Made by a program: the position numbers and the translations under genes. From NCBI GenBank assembly GCA_041655255.1, contig JBBAFS010000014.1, forward strand, positions 1 to 27,845: a stretch of DNA of 27,845 nucleotides, in the 5' to 3' direction. Origin of the DNA: JBBAFS01 sp041655255. Its GTDB lineage: Bacteria; Spirochaetota; Spirochaetia; Sphaerochaetales; Sphaerochaetaceae. A model generated the notes under the pieces. That model ran no database searches. It had not been told where the DNA came from and was given only the letters and a program-made list of their open reading frames with translations. Shown here piece by piece: positions 9,596-17,419 of the stretch (positions within the stretch are counted from its first letter, which is position 1; each line of letters starts with the position of its first letter).

Positions 9596-10027
9596 TTACG
9601 CCTCCACCTCAACACCCATGCTTCGGGCGGTCCCAGCAACAATCTTCATAGCAGCTTCTAAGTCGTTTGCATTCAGATCAGGGAGTTTTGTTTTAGCGAT
9701 TTCAGCAAGTTGGTCTTTTTTGAGTTTCGCAACTTTCTGAGTATGTGGAACACCTGAACCATGTTCAATTCCACACGCTTTCTTAATTAACACCGATGCT
9801 GGTGGAGTTTTAAGAATGAATGAAAATGAGCGGTCCGCATATACAGTGATGACCACAGGAATGATGAGTCCAGCTTCTAAGTTCTTTGTCTTATCATTGA
9901 ACTGCTGAACAAATTGGGGTGCACTGACACCATGAGGCCCTAATGCAGGACCAACTGGGGGTGCAGGCGTAGCCTTTTGAGCCGGACACTGCAATTTAAT
10001 AACTGCAGAGACCTTCTTCTTTGCCAT
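9596..10027 (-). CDS. rplK: 50S ribosomal protein L11
   Basis: L11 binds the GTPase-associated region of 23S rRNA next to the L10/L12 stalk. The 143-residue product has the Pro-rich switch CPAQKATPAPPVGPALGPHG near residues 14-33 and the C-terminal rRNA-binding domain with KTPPASVLIKKA. The length is typical. The ATG has AAGGAG upstream, immediately after the third hairpin of the leader. It is first in the L11-L1 unit and its leader carries the L1-like RNA site. Confidence 0.98.
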   Translation of the reverse strand: MAKKKVSAVIKLQCPAQKATPAPPVGPALGPHGVSAPQFVQQFNDKTKNLEAGLIIPVVITVYADRSFSFILKTPPASVLIKKACGIEHGSGVPHTQKVAKLKKDQLAEIAKTKLPDLNANDLEAAMKIVAGTARSMGVEVEA

Positions 10028-10145
10028 GATAGTCTCCTTACGTGGTTTCTCTCCACGTTGGTATTAACGCCTTTTCCACGAAAAGGCTCCCACCTGCCAA
10101 AGTAATTTTTGGCGGGGAGTATGTAAAAAATCTCATCAAGTGAAA
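10028..10145 (-). promoter_or_regulatory. rplK leader with L1-binding-site mimic
   Basis: This nusG-rplK spacer folds on the minus strand into three hairpins: CCTGCCAAA/TTTGGCGGG arms (10093-10116, one G-T pair), GCCTTTT/AAAAGGC (10069-10087) and CGTGG/CCACG (10041-10057) just ahead of the AAGGAG site. AGGTGGGAG (10087-10095) is also present in the 23S gene in the L1-arm region (25589-25597). AATACCA (10059-10065) is also found on the other side of that arm (25540-25546). The GGT...ACC pairing around the middle hairpin with an asymmetric internal loop is the form known for L1 recognition. Inference: free L1 binds here and represses rplK-rplA. Confidence 0.75.
10118..10134 (-). repeat. 17-nt sequence also present upstream of 23S rRNA
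   Basis: AGTATGTAAAAAATCTC (plus strand) occurs here, just after the nusG stop, and again at 27829-27845. On the transcribed minus strand it reads GAGATTTTTTACATACT. It may be a shared leader or antitermination element, or coincidence. Confidence 0.5.
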
Positions 10146-10703
10146 TTAGATCTTTTCAACTTGAAGAAAATCGACTTCAACGGGAGTTGAGCGTCCAAAA
10201 ATTCCAACTAGGACTCTTAACTTCCCTTTCTCGAGGTTTACCTCTTCAATCGTTCCGGTGAACGTTTCAAAAGGTCCTTCGATGATCTTCACATGCTCAC
10301 CTTCGCTAAATGATTGCTTGGGTCGAAGAACACGTTCAGATTTTATTTCGCCAGTTTTTTGTAAAATCCCTTTAAGCTCCTCATTTGAGAGAGGGGTTGG
10401 TTTACGACCAGCTACAGAGCCAACAAAACCTGTGACTCCTTGAATGCGTTTAATCTGGGAACAAAAATATTCCCACTGATACTCGGGGAGATCCATTTGA
10501 ACAAGAATATAGGAGGGGAGAATTTTTCTTTTAACAGTCTTCTTCACTCCATCTTTAACTTCCACAACCTCTTCAGTTGGGACTTTTACATCACTAACGA
10601 CCTCGCTAAATTGCAGGTCGCTTTCCATGATCTTTCTTATAATTTTTTCAATCTTGTTCTCATACCCTGAATAGGTGTGAACAACGTACCACCCTTTTGC
10701 CAT
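10146..10703 (-). CDS. nusG: Transcription termination/antitermination factor NusG
   Basis: NusG binds the beta' clamp and beta gate loop of RNA polymerase, suppresses pausing and links transcription to ribosomes or Rho. The 185-residue product shows the NGN domain, starting with KGWYVVHTYSGYENK at residues 3-17 and running to about 110, and a C-terminal KOW domain with the FSEGEHVKIIEGPFETFTGT pattern near residues 130-150. The ATG is preceded by AGGAG that overlaps the secE stop, an 8-nt gap. The secE-nusG-rplK order is the standard bacterial one. Confidence 0.98.
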   Translation of the reverse strand: MAKGWYVVHTYSGYENKIEKIIRKIMESDLQFSEVVSDVKVPTEEVVEVKDGVKKTVKRKILPSYILVQMDLPEYQWEYFCSQIKRIQGVTGFVGSVAGRKPTPLSNEELKGILQKTGEIKSERVLRPKQSFSEGEHVKIIEGPFETFTGTIEEVNLEKGKLRVLVGIFGRSTPVEVDFLQVEKI

Positions 10704-10711
10704 GAATTCTC

Positions 10712-10891
10712 CTAGAAAATGAGGTCAACACCTTGTACCAGTAAAAAGTCGACCAGCCCAAGAATAAAGGCAAAAATAGCTGTTGAGATGATAACGACCT
10801 TCGTAGAGACAACGACTTCCTCTTTTGATGGCCACACAACCTTTTTAAGCTCGAGGTATGATTCTTTGAAGTATCTCATTAATTTTTTCAT
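10712..10891 (-). CDS. secE: Preprotein translocase subunit SecE (start revised)
   Basis: SecE clamps the two halves of the SecY channel in the inner membrane. The likely product has 59 residues starting MKKLMRYFKESYLELKKVVWPS: an amphipathic helix with the conserved KKVVWPSKEE motif, then a single membrane segment (about 29-54). The open frame extends to 10978, but the added part is a readthrough of the tRNA-Trp gene. The ATG at 10891 has AAGGAG at good spacing. The short single-TM form is usual outside gammaproteobacteria. Its stop overlaps the nusG ribosome-binding site. Confidence 0.95.
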   Translation of the reverse strand: MKKLMRYFKESYLELKKVVWPSKEEVVVSTKVVIISTAIFAFILGLVDFLLVQGVDLIF

Positions 10892-10919
10892 CACTTTCTC
10901 CTTGTAACTGGAGGAATAA

Positions 10920-10993
10920 CAGGCCAGGTAGGACTCGAACCTACAACATCTGGTTTTGGAGACCAGCGCTCTAGCCATTGGAGCTACTGGCCT
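10920..10993 (-). tRNA. trnW: tRNA-Trp(CCA)
   Basis: Cloverleaf on the minus strand: acceptor AGGCCAG/CTGGCCT with discriminator G, anticodon stem CTGGT/ACCAG with loop CTCCAAA (anticodon CCA), and T arm with GGTTCGAGTCC. The 3' CCA is not encoded. It lies between rpmG and secE, a placement found in many spirochaetes and other bacteria. Confidence 0.97.
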
Positions 10994-11002
10994 ATTGTTC
11001 CC

Positions 11003-11185
11003 CTATTTTACTTTCGTCTCGCGATGAAGTGTGTGCTTACGATCGAAGGGACAATATTTGTTAAACTCAAGTTTCCCTGGGATGTTTCGTCTATTCTTCT
11101 CTGTTGTATAATTTCTTCGCTTACACTCGGAACATTGTAAAGCAATTTTTTCTACTGGCCCTTTTTTCTTGGTGCTAGCCATCAT
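11003..11185 (-). CDS. rpmG: 50S ribosomal protein L33
   Basis: Small basic protein of the large subunit. The 60-residue product (59 if the second of two adjacent ATGs is used) has the L33 pattern with CSEC (C18, C21), RNYTTEKNRRN, LEFNKYCPFDRKHTLHRETK. AAGGAG precedes both ATGs; spacing slightly favours the second. The zinc ribbon is incomplete: C18, C21 and C45 are present but the fourth ligand position is Asp48. It is encoded between two tRNA genes. Confidence 0.96.
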   Translation of the reverse strand: MMASTKKKGPVEKIALQCSECKRRNYTTEKNRRNIPGKLEFNKYCPFDRKHTLHRETKVK

Positions 11186-11218
11186 CTATCTCCTTACGAA
11201 CATACACATGTACGTTTA

Positions 11219-11291
11219 AGCCCTCGATCGGAATCGAACCGATGACCCCAACCTTACCATGGTTGTGCTCTGCCGACTGAGCTACAAGGGC
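11219..11291 (-). tRNA. trnT: tRNA-Thr(GGT)
   Basis: Minus-strand cloverleaf: acceptor GCCCTTG/CGAGGGC (one T-G pair), D arm AGCTCAGTCGGCAGAGC, anticodon stem CAACC/GGTTG with loop ATGGTAA (anticodon GGT), T arm CATCGGTTCGATTCCGATC. No encoded CCA. It is the first gene behind the promoter at 11337-11365. Confidence 0.97.
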
Positions 11292-11336
11292 AATGTGCGG
11301 ACACAATACGAGTGTCTCCGCTGTTTAGCAAAAGTC

Positions 11337-11365
11337 AAATTACCAAATAGCACTTCTTTTGTCAA
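11337..11365 (-). promoter_or_regulatory. Promoter of the trnT-rpmG-trnW-secE-nusG-rpl-rpo block
   Basis: On the minus strand the -35 box TTGACA (11360-11365) and the -10 box TAATTT (11337-11342) are separated by exactly 17 bases. Transcription should start near 11330 and run into tRNA-Thr. It is the only strong minus-strand promoter noticed ahead of this gene block. Confidence 0.8.
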
Positions 11366-11391
11366 TATCAGAGGACCTGTTTTCTAAGCCG

Positions 11392-11420
11392 TTGATTACC
11401 GTCCCCTATTCATATACTAT
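11392..11420 (+). promoter_or_regulatory. glgP promoter
   Basis: TTGATT (11392-11397) and TACTAT (11415-11420) are separated by 17 bases, about 40 bp before the glgP start. It is back to back with the promoter of the tRNA/ribosomal block; the two -35 boxes are 26 bp apart. Confidence 0.75.
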
Positions 11421-11460
11421 GTCGCAGGAACTAAGATAATACATTTGGAGAAGAGAAGTT

Positions 11461-13965
11461 ATGGGAAATGCAAATTTCGATACGAGAATTAGCCCAAAAA
11501 AAGAGGCTATCGCACTCGACTTTGCTGAGCATCTGAAATATTCACTTGATGCAGATGAGTATCACAATACTGATACTGCTCGCTATACAGCACTCTCTCT
11601 CGCTATCAGAGATCGAATTATACACCAATGGCACAAAAGCAGAGAGACACAACGAAAGAACAAAGCTAAACGGGTCTACTATTTATCACTCGAGTTTCTT
11701 ATGGGCCGATCTTTAATGAATAACGTTATAAATATGCAACTTGATGATCAAGTTGCTGCTGCTATGAATTCACTGGGGTACACCTTAGAAGAGTTAGCAG
11801 ATGTAGAACCCGATGCAGGGTTAGGAAACGGAGGTTTAGGTCGCCTTGCTGCGTGTTTTTTAGATTCATTAGCAACATTAGACATCCCCTCTTTTGGATA
11901 CGGGATTCGGTATAACTACGGAATCTTTAAACAACAGATTCGTAATGGGTGGCAAACTGAACAACCAGATAATTGGCTTCGTGATGGTAACCCATGGGAA
12001 ATTAGGCGAGAGGATCTTACCTATACTATTAACTTTGGTGGAGAAGTTCACACTATCCGTGATAAAGGTCGAGACCTCTACACATGGGTCCCATCTGAGC
12101 AAGTACAGGGCGTCGCTTATGATACCCCTGTTGTTGGCTATGGTGGTAAAACCATCAATACATTACGGCTTTGGAGTGCGAAGGCAACTGAAGAGTTTAA
12201 CTTTCAAGAGTTTAACGAAGGAGACTACGTCCAATCAGTTCGATCCAAAATTGTGGCTGAAAATTTAAGCCAAGTACTCTACCCTAATGACACATTATAT
12301 ATGGGTAAAGAGCTGAGATTAAAACAACAATACTTCTTTGTTGCCTGCTCTTTAGCAGATATTGTTCGTCGCTTTAAACGACAACAAACCTCGTGGAGTA
12401 AACTTCCAGATTTTGCTGCAATTCAGCTCAACGATACTCACCCATCTTTAGCTATTCCTGAGTTGATGAGAATATTATTAGACGATGAATTACTTCAGTG
12501 GGACGAAGCGTGGGATATCACCGTAAAGACCATGGGATATACCAACCACACCTTACTTCCTGAAGCATTAGAGAAATGGCCTCTTCCGATGATTCAAGAG
12601 ATTCTTCCTCGACATATGCAAATCATTAATGAAATTAACCACCGCTTTTTACAACACGCCTCTTCGTTTTTCCCCCTTCGCCCCGATGCCATTGAGAAAT
12701 TGAGCATCATCGAAGAGGGAGATGTAAAACAAGTGCGCATGGCTAACTTAGCTATTTGTGGATCACATTCGACTAACGGAGTTGCTGCACTACACTCAAA
12801 GTTATTAAAACAGCGGATGTTTCCTGAATTTGCTACCGTTTTTCCCAATCGATTTAACAACAAAACAAACGGTATTACCCAACGAAGGTGGCTACTGAGT
12901 TCTAACCCTCTGTTAGCTGAGAAGATTACTGAAGCTATTGGAGATGGATGGATTACCGATTACGATCGCATTAAAGAGTTAGAACCGTTTAGTGAAGATG
13001 CCGCTTTTAGGAAAGACTTTTTAGCTATTAAAGAGAAAGCTAAACATCGCGCAGTCTCTTTCATCCAAAAGGATACCGGTATTACACTCAATCCTCACAC
13101 CATCTTTGATGTTCATGTAAAAAGGATCCATGAGTACAAAAGACAACTTTTGAATGCTTTACATATCATCATGTTGTATCAACGACTGAAAAAGAGAGAT
13201 GCCGAAGAGTATCCACCTATTACGTTTATCTTTGGTGGAAAGGCAGCTCCTGGGTATGTGAATGCAAAACTCATCATTAAATTAATTAACAACTTAGCTC
13301 GTACTATTAATAATGATCCCGATGTAAAAGATATCTTACACATTCATTTCTTACCAAACTACCGAGTCTCGATGGCCGAGTATCTCATTCCAGCAACAGA
13401 TATCTCACAACAAATTTCGACCGCTGGGTTTGAAGCTTCTGGTACTGGTAATATGAAATTCATGTGTAATGGAGCACTCACCATTGGAACTATGGATGGG
13501 GCAACAATCGAAATGGCAGAAGAGGTTGGCCGAGAGCATATGTTTATCTTTGGACACTCAGCTGATGAGATTCAACGTCTTAAAGAGAGTTACGATCCCC
13601 AAAAGTGGATTGCTCGTGATCCTGAGATTGCCCAAGCAATGGATCTCTTGTTCAGCGGATATTTCAACATTAATGAGCCAAATATCTTTGAACCATTACG
13701 TAGGTTATTGATGCACGAAGATCGATTCTTCCACTTTGCAGATTTACGTAGTTATAGTGATGCTCATAAAGATGCAACATTCTTGTATCACACAAATAAA
13801 GACCTGTGGGCGAAAAAAGCGATCTTAAATATTGCTGCAAGTGGAAAGTTCTCAACTGATAGGACTATCATGGATTACACCAATGATATCTGGAAAGCAC
13901 GTTCATACCCAGTTGAGCGTGATATGTCAACTAGCTCTACATTAGCAAGTGCTCGAAAAAGATAA
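11461..13965 (+). CDS. glgP: Glycogen/alpha-glucan phosphorylase
   Basis: Cytoplasmic enzyme that releases glucose-1-phosphate from the non-reducing ends of glycogen or maltodextrin, using pyridoxal phosphate. The 834-residue product has family blocks throughout: KRVYYLSLEFLMGRSL (about residue 67), GLGNGGLGRLAACFLDS, FAAIQLNDTHPSLAIPELMR, KRIHEYKRQLLN, and the cofactor site EASGTGNMKF with K666 as the Schiff-base lysine, followed by NGALTIGTMDGA. The length is normal. GGAG lies 10 bases before the ATG, a slightly long spacing. It is monocistronic: its TAA directly abuts the stop of the convergent DUF554 gene, with no spacer for a terminator. Whether it prefers glycogen or maltodextrin cannot be told. 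Confidence 0.97.
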   Translation: MGNANFDTRISPKKEAIALDFAEHLKYSLDADEYHNTDTARYTALSLAIRDRIIHQWHKSRETQRKNKAKRVYYLSLEFLMGRSLMNNVINMQLDDQVAAAMNSLGYTLEELADVEPDAGLGNGGLGRLAACFLDSLATLDIPSFGYGIRYNYGIFKQQIRNGWQTEQPDNWLRDGNPWEIRREDLTYTINFGGEVHTIRDKGRDLYTWVPSEQVQGVAYDTPVVGYGGKTINTLRLWSAKATEEFNFQEFNEGDYVQSVRSKIVAENLSQVLYPNDTLYMGKELRLKQQYFFVACSLADIVRRFKRQQTSWSKLPDFAAIQLNDTHPSLAIPELMRILLDDELLQWDEAWDITVKTMGYTNHTLLPEALEKWPLPMIQEILPRHMQIINEINHRFLQHASSFFPLRPDAIEKLSIIEEGDVKQVRMANLAICGSHSTNGVAALHSKLLKQRMFPEFATVFPNRFNNKTNGITQRRWLLSSNPLLAEKITEAIGDGWITDYDRIKELEPFSEDAAFRKDFLAIKEKAKHRAVSFIQKDTGITLNPHTIFDVHVKRIHEYKRQLLNALHIIMLYQRLKKRDAEEYPPITFIFGGKAAPGYVNAKLIIKLINNLARTINNDPDVKDILHIHFLPNYRVSMAEYLIPATDISQQISTAGFEASGTGNMKFMCNGALTIGTMDGATIEMAEEVGREHMFIFGHSADEIQRLKESYDPQKWIARDPEIAQAMDLLFSGYFNINEPNIFEPLRRLLMHEDRFFHFADLRSYSDAHKDATFLYHTNKDLWAKKAILNIAASGKFSTDRTIMDYTNDIWKARSYPVERDMSTSSTLASARKR

Positions 13966-14697
13966 TTACTGTAAAAATGGGAGTACTTCGACCAAAAATG
14001 CTCCTAATCGACTTAAGATAGGAGCCACAAATAAGGCGGGGATGAAATTCCCCGTCTTAAATTGTCTTATGCTTAACAAGCCAAAGGCAATCATCACTAA
14101 CAAAATACCACCCGATGCTGATAACTCGACAATTCCTGCCTCACCCATCAGTGGTGCTAAAAATCCTCCAGCAAGAGTGAAAAATCCTTGATATAACAAG
14201 ACAAAGACAGCAGAGCCAATCACTCCAGCTCCATACACAGCTGCAAAGACAATGGCCATGCTTCCATCCATCACCGATTTAATTAATAACAAGGTATAAT
14301 CTTGTTGTGTCCCAGCAGCAATAGATCCTAAAACGGTCATCGCTCCACTACAAAAAAGTACCGAGGCACTTAAAAACCCTCGGGCGAAAAGTGATCCATT
14401 TTTCCCCTCTTGTTCATCTTTTGATGAAGAACTCTTTTTCTCCATCCAGTTTCCTAAGCGTAAAATAGCCTCTTCAATACCAACAAGGTGTCCAATAATT
14501 CCACCTATGATAATTGAAAACAGGAGTACTAAGAAACTTTGAGTTTGCAAAGCCATGCTGATTCCAATAATCAACGTCACTATCCCACTGGAGATGAAAA
14601 TAAGTTCTTTAAATTCATCTTTCAGTTTAGATCCAACAAACAGACCTATGAGGGCTCCAACAACTACGGCGATACTATTTATATAGGTGGCTATCAT
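13966..14697 (-). CDS. DUF554 family membrane protein (start revised)
   Basis: Predicted inner-membrane protein of the DUF554 (YdfK-like) family, of unknown function. From ATG 14697 it has 243 residues beginning MIATYINSIAVVVGALIGLFVG and about seven hydrophobic segments. It contains the family-like GSLFARGFLSASVLFCSGAMTVLGS stretch and a long hydrophobic C-terminal half. The open frame extends 36 bases further to a TTG at 14733, but that TTG is part of a consensus -35 box. The promoter places the mRNA start at or one base before the ATG, and there is no ribosome-binding site, so translation is probably leaderless. It lies downstream of clpB on the same strand and ends against the stop of glgP. 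The family call comes from overall pattern and is fairly secure; the function is not known. Confidence 0.85.
   Translation of the reverse strand: MIATYINSIAVVVGALIGLFVGSKLKDEFKELIFISSGIVTLIIGISMALQTQSFLVLLFSIIIGGIIGHLVGIEEAILRLGNWMEKKSSSSKDEQEGKNGSLFARGFLSASVLFCSGAMTVLGSIAAGTQQDYTLLLIKSVMDGSMAIVFAAVYGAGVIGSAVFVLLYQGFFTLAGGFLAPLMGEAGIVELSASGGILLVMIAFGLLSIRQFKTGNFIPALFVAPILSRLGAFLVEVLPFLQ
14000..14054 (+). terminator. Possible glgP terminator inside the convergent gene
   Basis: Reading in the glgP direction there are two inverted repeats inside the DUF554 coding sequence: GCTCCTA/TAGGAGC (14000-14006 with 14019-14025), and CGGGGA/TCCCCG with a 6-base loop (14037-14054), the latter followed by the T-rich TCTTAAATTGTCTT. 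The second could end glgP transcription. The T-tract is interrupted, so confidence is modest. Confidence 0.4.
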
Positions 14698-14704
14698 GAA
14701 AATG

Positions 14705-14733
14705 AGTATAGAAGAGAGTCTGATTTTGTTCAA
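14705..14733 (-). promoter_or_regulatory. Promoter for the DUF554 gene, implying a leaderless mRNA
   Basis: Minus strand TTGAAC (14728-14733), 17 bases, TATACT (14705-14710). Seven bases separate the -10 box from the ATG at 14697, so the predicted first nucleotide is the A of ATG or the base before it. Confidence 0.7.
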
Positions 14734-14734
14734 T

Positions 14735-14767
14735 CAATTCGCAGGCCACCTCGCAAGAGGGAGCCTG
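14735..14767 (-). other. Hairpin downstream of clpB
   Basis: After the clpB stop the minus strand contains CAGGC and GCCTG arms enclosing CCTC-TTGC-GAGG, with a two-base internal loop. No T-tract follows, so it is a weak terminator candidate. It lies directly upstream of the DUF554 promoter. Confidence 0.3.
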
Positions 14768-14792
14768 TGAAAGTAGATTCCTTTGTGGTATG

Positions 14793-17378
14793 TTATCGCT
14801 CTTTTTTTAATATACCAATTGTGTGATCTTCTTGGGCAACAAGCGAAAGTGTATCACCCTCTGTTATCTCTTGAGCAAGGAGCTGTTTTGCCAACGGATT
14901 TTCAACTAAGGTTTGTATCGCTCGTTTAATAGGTCGAGCTCCAAAATCTGGGTTGTAACCAACATCGGCAATAAGATCTAAAGCACTTTGTTCAACAACA
15001 ACAGTAATCCCCCGTTTACTCAACCGTTGGGTAAGTGACGTAAGTTGTAACAATACAATTTGGTGAATCTCCTCTCTCCCTAGTCGGTGAAACACAATAA
15101 TCTCATCAATTCGGTTTATAAACTCAGGTTTGAATGCTTGTTGAATCACACTTTTCACTGCATCAATCGTCTGTTGGTGGGTATCGGATCCTAACAACAA
15201 TTCACTACCTAAGTTACTGGTCATAATAATAATAGTATTGGTGAAATCAACTACACGACCTTGACCATCGGTGAGTCTTCCATCATCAAGCACTTGTAAT
15301 AAGACGTTAAAGACATCGCTGTGTGCCTTCTCTATCTCGTCAAATAGGATCACTGAGTAAGGGCGCCTGCGAACGATCTCAGTGAGTTGTCCTCCCTGAT
15401 CATAGCCAACGTATCCTGGAGGTGCTCCTATGAGTCGGCTTACAGAGTGTTTTTCCATATACTCACTCATATCAATGCGAGTTAAGGCTTTTTCACTATC
15501 AAACAAAAGTGAGGCTAATACTTTCGCTAACTCTGTTTTTCCAACCCCAGTAGGTCCAGCGAATAAAAACGATCCTAGAGGACGTTTCTCATCTCCAATA
15601 CCACTTTTGTTTCTCCGTATGGCATCACTTACCGCCCGTATTGCTTCGGTTTGCCCTATCACTTTTTGCCCAATCTCTTTTTCTAAGTGGAGGTATTTCT
15701 CCATCTCACTTGAGAGCATCTTAGCAACCGGAATACCGGTCCAATTAGAGACAATCAGTGCGATATCATCATCACTTACTTCTTCACGAAGCAATTGAGA
15801 AGTCTCACCCTCTTGATGTGATAGATGTGAGTAGTCTTCAATCTCTTTTAACAGTGAAGGAATCAAACCATGTTTAATTTCAGCAGCTCGAGCTAAATCT
15901 CCACTCCGTTCACTTTGAATCTCTTCACCTTTTAATTGTTCTAAAAGAGCTTTTTTCTCTCGGATTGTTGAAATAGAGCTTTTTTCTCGCTCCCACTGAT
16001 CGTGCAGTGTATCTCGTTGGGCAGTTAGTGATGATAACTCTTTTTGTAACTTTTCGAGTCTTTTAAGAGATTTCTTATCTGTTTCTCGTGAGAGAGCTTG
16101 TTGTTCAATATTGAGTTGAAGGATCTTTCGCTCAATTGTATCGAGTTCAACAGGCTGACTCTCAATCTCCATTTTCAATTGGCTTGCAGCTTCATCGACT
16201 AAATCGATAGCTTTGTCGGGTAAAAATCGTGCGGTGATGTAACGATCACTTAATACAGCTGCAGCGACTAATGCTTCATCGGTAATTCGAACTCCATGGT
16301 GAACTTCATACCGCTCTTTTAAGCCTCGTAAGATAGCTATGGTGTCTTCCACATTAGGCTCTTTGGTATACACTGGTTGAAAGCGCCGCTCTAAAGCTTT
16401 ATCTGTTTCGATATACTTACGATACTCATCAAGTGTAGTGGCTCCCACAGCTCTTAACTCCCCTCGAGCTAAAGCTGGCTTAAGTAAGTTAGAGGCATCA
16501 GTTGACCCTTCTGCTGCTCCAGCTCCAACGAGGGTGTGTAACTCATCGATAAAGAGAATAATTTCCCCATTTGAGTCGATTACTTCATTTATGACTGCTT
16601 TCAGTCGCTCTTCAAATTCGCCTCTGAATTTTGCTCCGGCAATTAAAGCTCCTAAATCTAAAGCGAGTAAGCGCTTTGTTGCGAGTGATTCAGGAACATC
16701 TTTTGAGACAATTCGTTGGGCTAAGCCCTCTACAATCGCTGTTTTACCAACACCTGGTTCACCAATTAATACAGGATTATTTTTTGTTCTTCGTGAAAGA
16801 ACTTGCATCACACGACGAATCTCCTCATCTCGCCCAATGACAGGGTCGAGTTTTTGTTGTCGAGCAAGCGAAGTCATATCCTTACAATACTTTTCAAGTG
16901 CTTGGTATTGATCTTCTGGGTTCTCATCGGTAATTCTTTTATTTCCACGTACCATCTGTAGAGCTTGAAGAAGGCGATCTTTGGTCACTCCTTGACTCTT
17001 TAAATAACTTGATAGAGGACCACTACTTTCTACAATTGCTAATAAGATATGTTCAGCGCTGATATACTCATCTTTAAACATAGAGGCTTGGCTCTCTGCT
17101 TGGTACAAAATCTCAGTGAGTTTTGGTGAAAGAGATATCTGCGATGTTGGCCCATACGCTTTAGGGAGTTTTTCAATCATCTGTTTCACATCGTGTGATA
17201 CAGAGGTATGAGAAACTCCTACACTATCAAAAAGTGGGATAAGTAAGCCATCTTTTTGCTCTAACAATGAGTATACAAGGTGTTCTACTTCAATGAGCGG
17301 GTTGTTGTATGAGTGCGCAACAGCGTGAGCTGCTTGAAGAGCTTCACGCAACTTAATAGTCATTTTTTCCATGTTCAT
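14793..17378 (-). CDS. clpB: ATP-dependent disaggregase ClpB (Hsp104 family)
   Basis: Hexameric AAA+ chaperone that, with DnaK, threads aggregated proteins through its pore. The 861-residue product has an N domain (about 1-145), AAA1 with Walker A GEPGVGKT (206-213), pore loop AKFRGEFEER (249-258) and Walker B ILFIDE (274-279), a coiled-coil middle domain (about 405-525) that marks ClpB rather than ClpA or ClpC, and AAA2 with Walker A GPTGVGKT (608-615), GYVG pore loop (655-658) and Walker B VILFDE. The first ATG has AGAGGT eight bases upstream; in-frame ATGs at codons 3 and 6 are alternatives. It lies 75 nt behind a TetR gene, with an inverted repeat over the promoter region. No HrcA-type CIRCE element was seen in that gap. 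Confidence 0.97.
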   Translation of the reverse strand: MNMEKMTIKLREALQAAHAVAHSYNNPLIEVEHLVYSLLEQKDGLLIPLFDSVGVSHTSVSHDVKQMIEKLPKAYGPTSQISLSPKLTEILYQAESQASMFKDEYISAEHILLAIVESSGPLSSYLKSQGVTKDRLLQALQMVRGNKRITDENPEDQYQALEKYCKDMTSLARQQKLDPVIGRDEEIRRVMQVLSRRTKNNPVLIGEPGVGKTAIVEGLAQRIVSKDVPESLATKRLLALDLGALIAGAKFRGEFEERLKAVINEVIDSNGEIILFIDELHTLVGAGAAEGSTDASNLLKPALARGELRAVGATTLDEYRKYIETDKALERRFQPVYTKEPNVEDTIAILRGLKERYEVHHGVRITDEALVAAAVLSDRYITARFLPDKAIDLVDEAASQLKMEIESQPVELDTIERKILQLNIEQQALSRETDKKSLKRLEKLQKELSSLTAQRDTLHDQWEREKSSISTIREKKALLEQLKGEEIQSERSGDLARAAEIKHGLIPSLLKEIEDYSHLSHQEGETSQLLREEVSDDDIALIVSNWTGIPVAKMLSSEMEKYLHLEKEIGQKVIGQTEAIRAVSDAIRRNKSGIGDEKRPLGSFLFAGPTGVGKTELAKVLASLLFDSEKALTRIDMSEYMEKHSVSRLIGAPPGYVGYDQGGQLTEIVRRRPYSVILFDEIEKAHSDVFNVLLQVLDDGRLTDGQGRVVDFTNTIIIMTSNLGSELLLGSDTHQQTIDAVKSVIQQAFKPEFINRIDEIIVFHRLGREEIHQIVLLQLTSLTQRLSKRGITVVVEQSALDLIADVGYNPDFGARPIKRAIQTLVENPLAKQLLAQEITEGDTLSLVAQEDHTIGILKKER

Positions 17379-17397
17379 CTATTTATACCTCTTTTGG

Positions 17398-17419
17398 TTA
17401 CAGGTACATCCACCTGTAA
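17398..17419 (-). promoter_or_regulatory. 22-bp inverted repeat, candidate operator of clpB
   Basis: TTACAGGT, six bases, ACCTGTAA: two perfect 8-bp arms between the TetR stop and the clpB start. It lies over the -10/+1 region of a plausible clpB promoter. The architecture fits a dimeric repressor site, and the adjacent TetR-family protein is the obvious candidate. A hairpin acting on the tetR transcript is the alternative, but no T-tract follows. Confidence 0.55.

Noticed and set aside
10892..10978. 29-residue N-terminal extension of SecE
   Set aside because: It is translated from the tRNA-Trp gene; the ATG at 10891 has a clear ribosome-binding site and gives a normal SecE.
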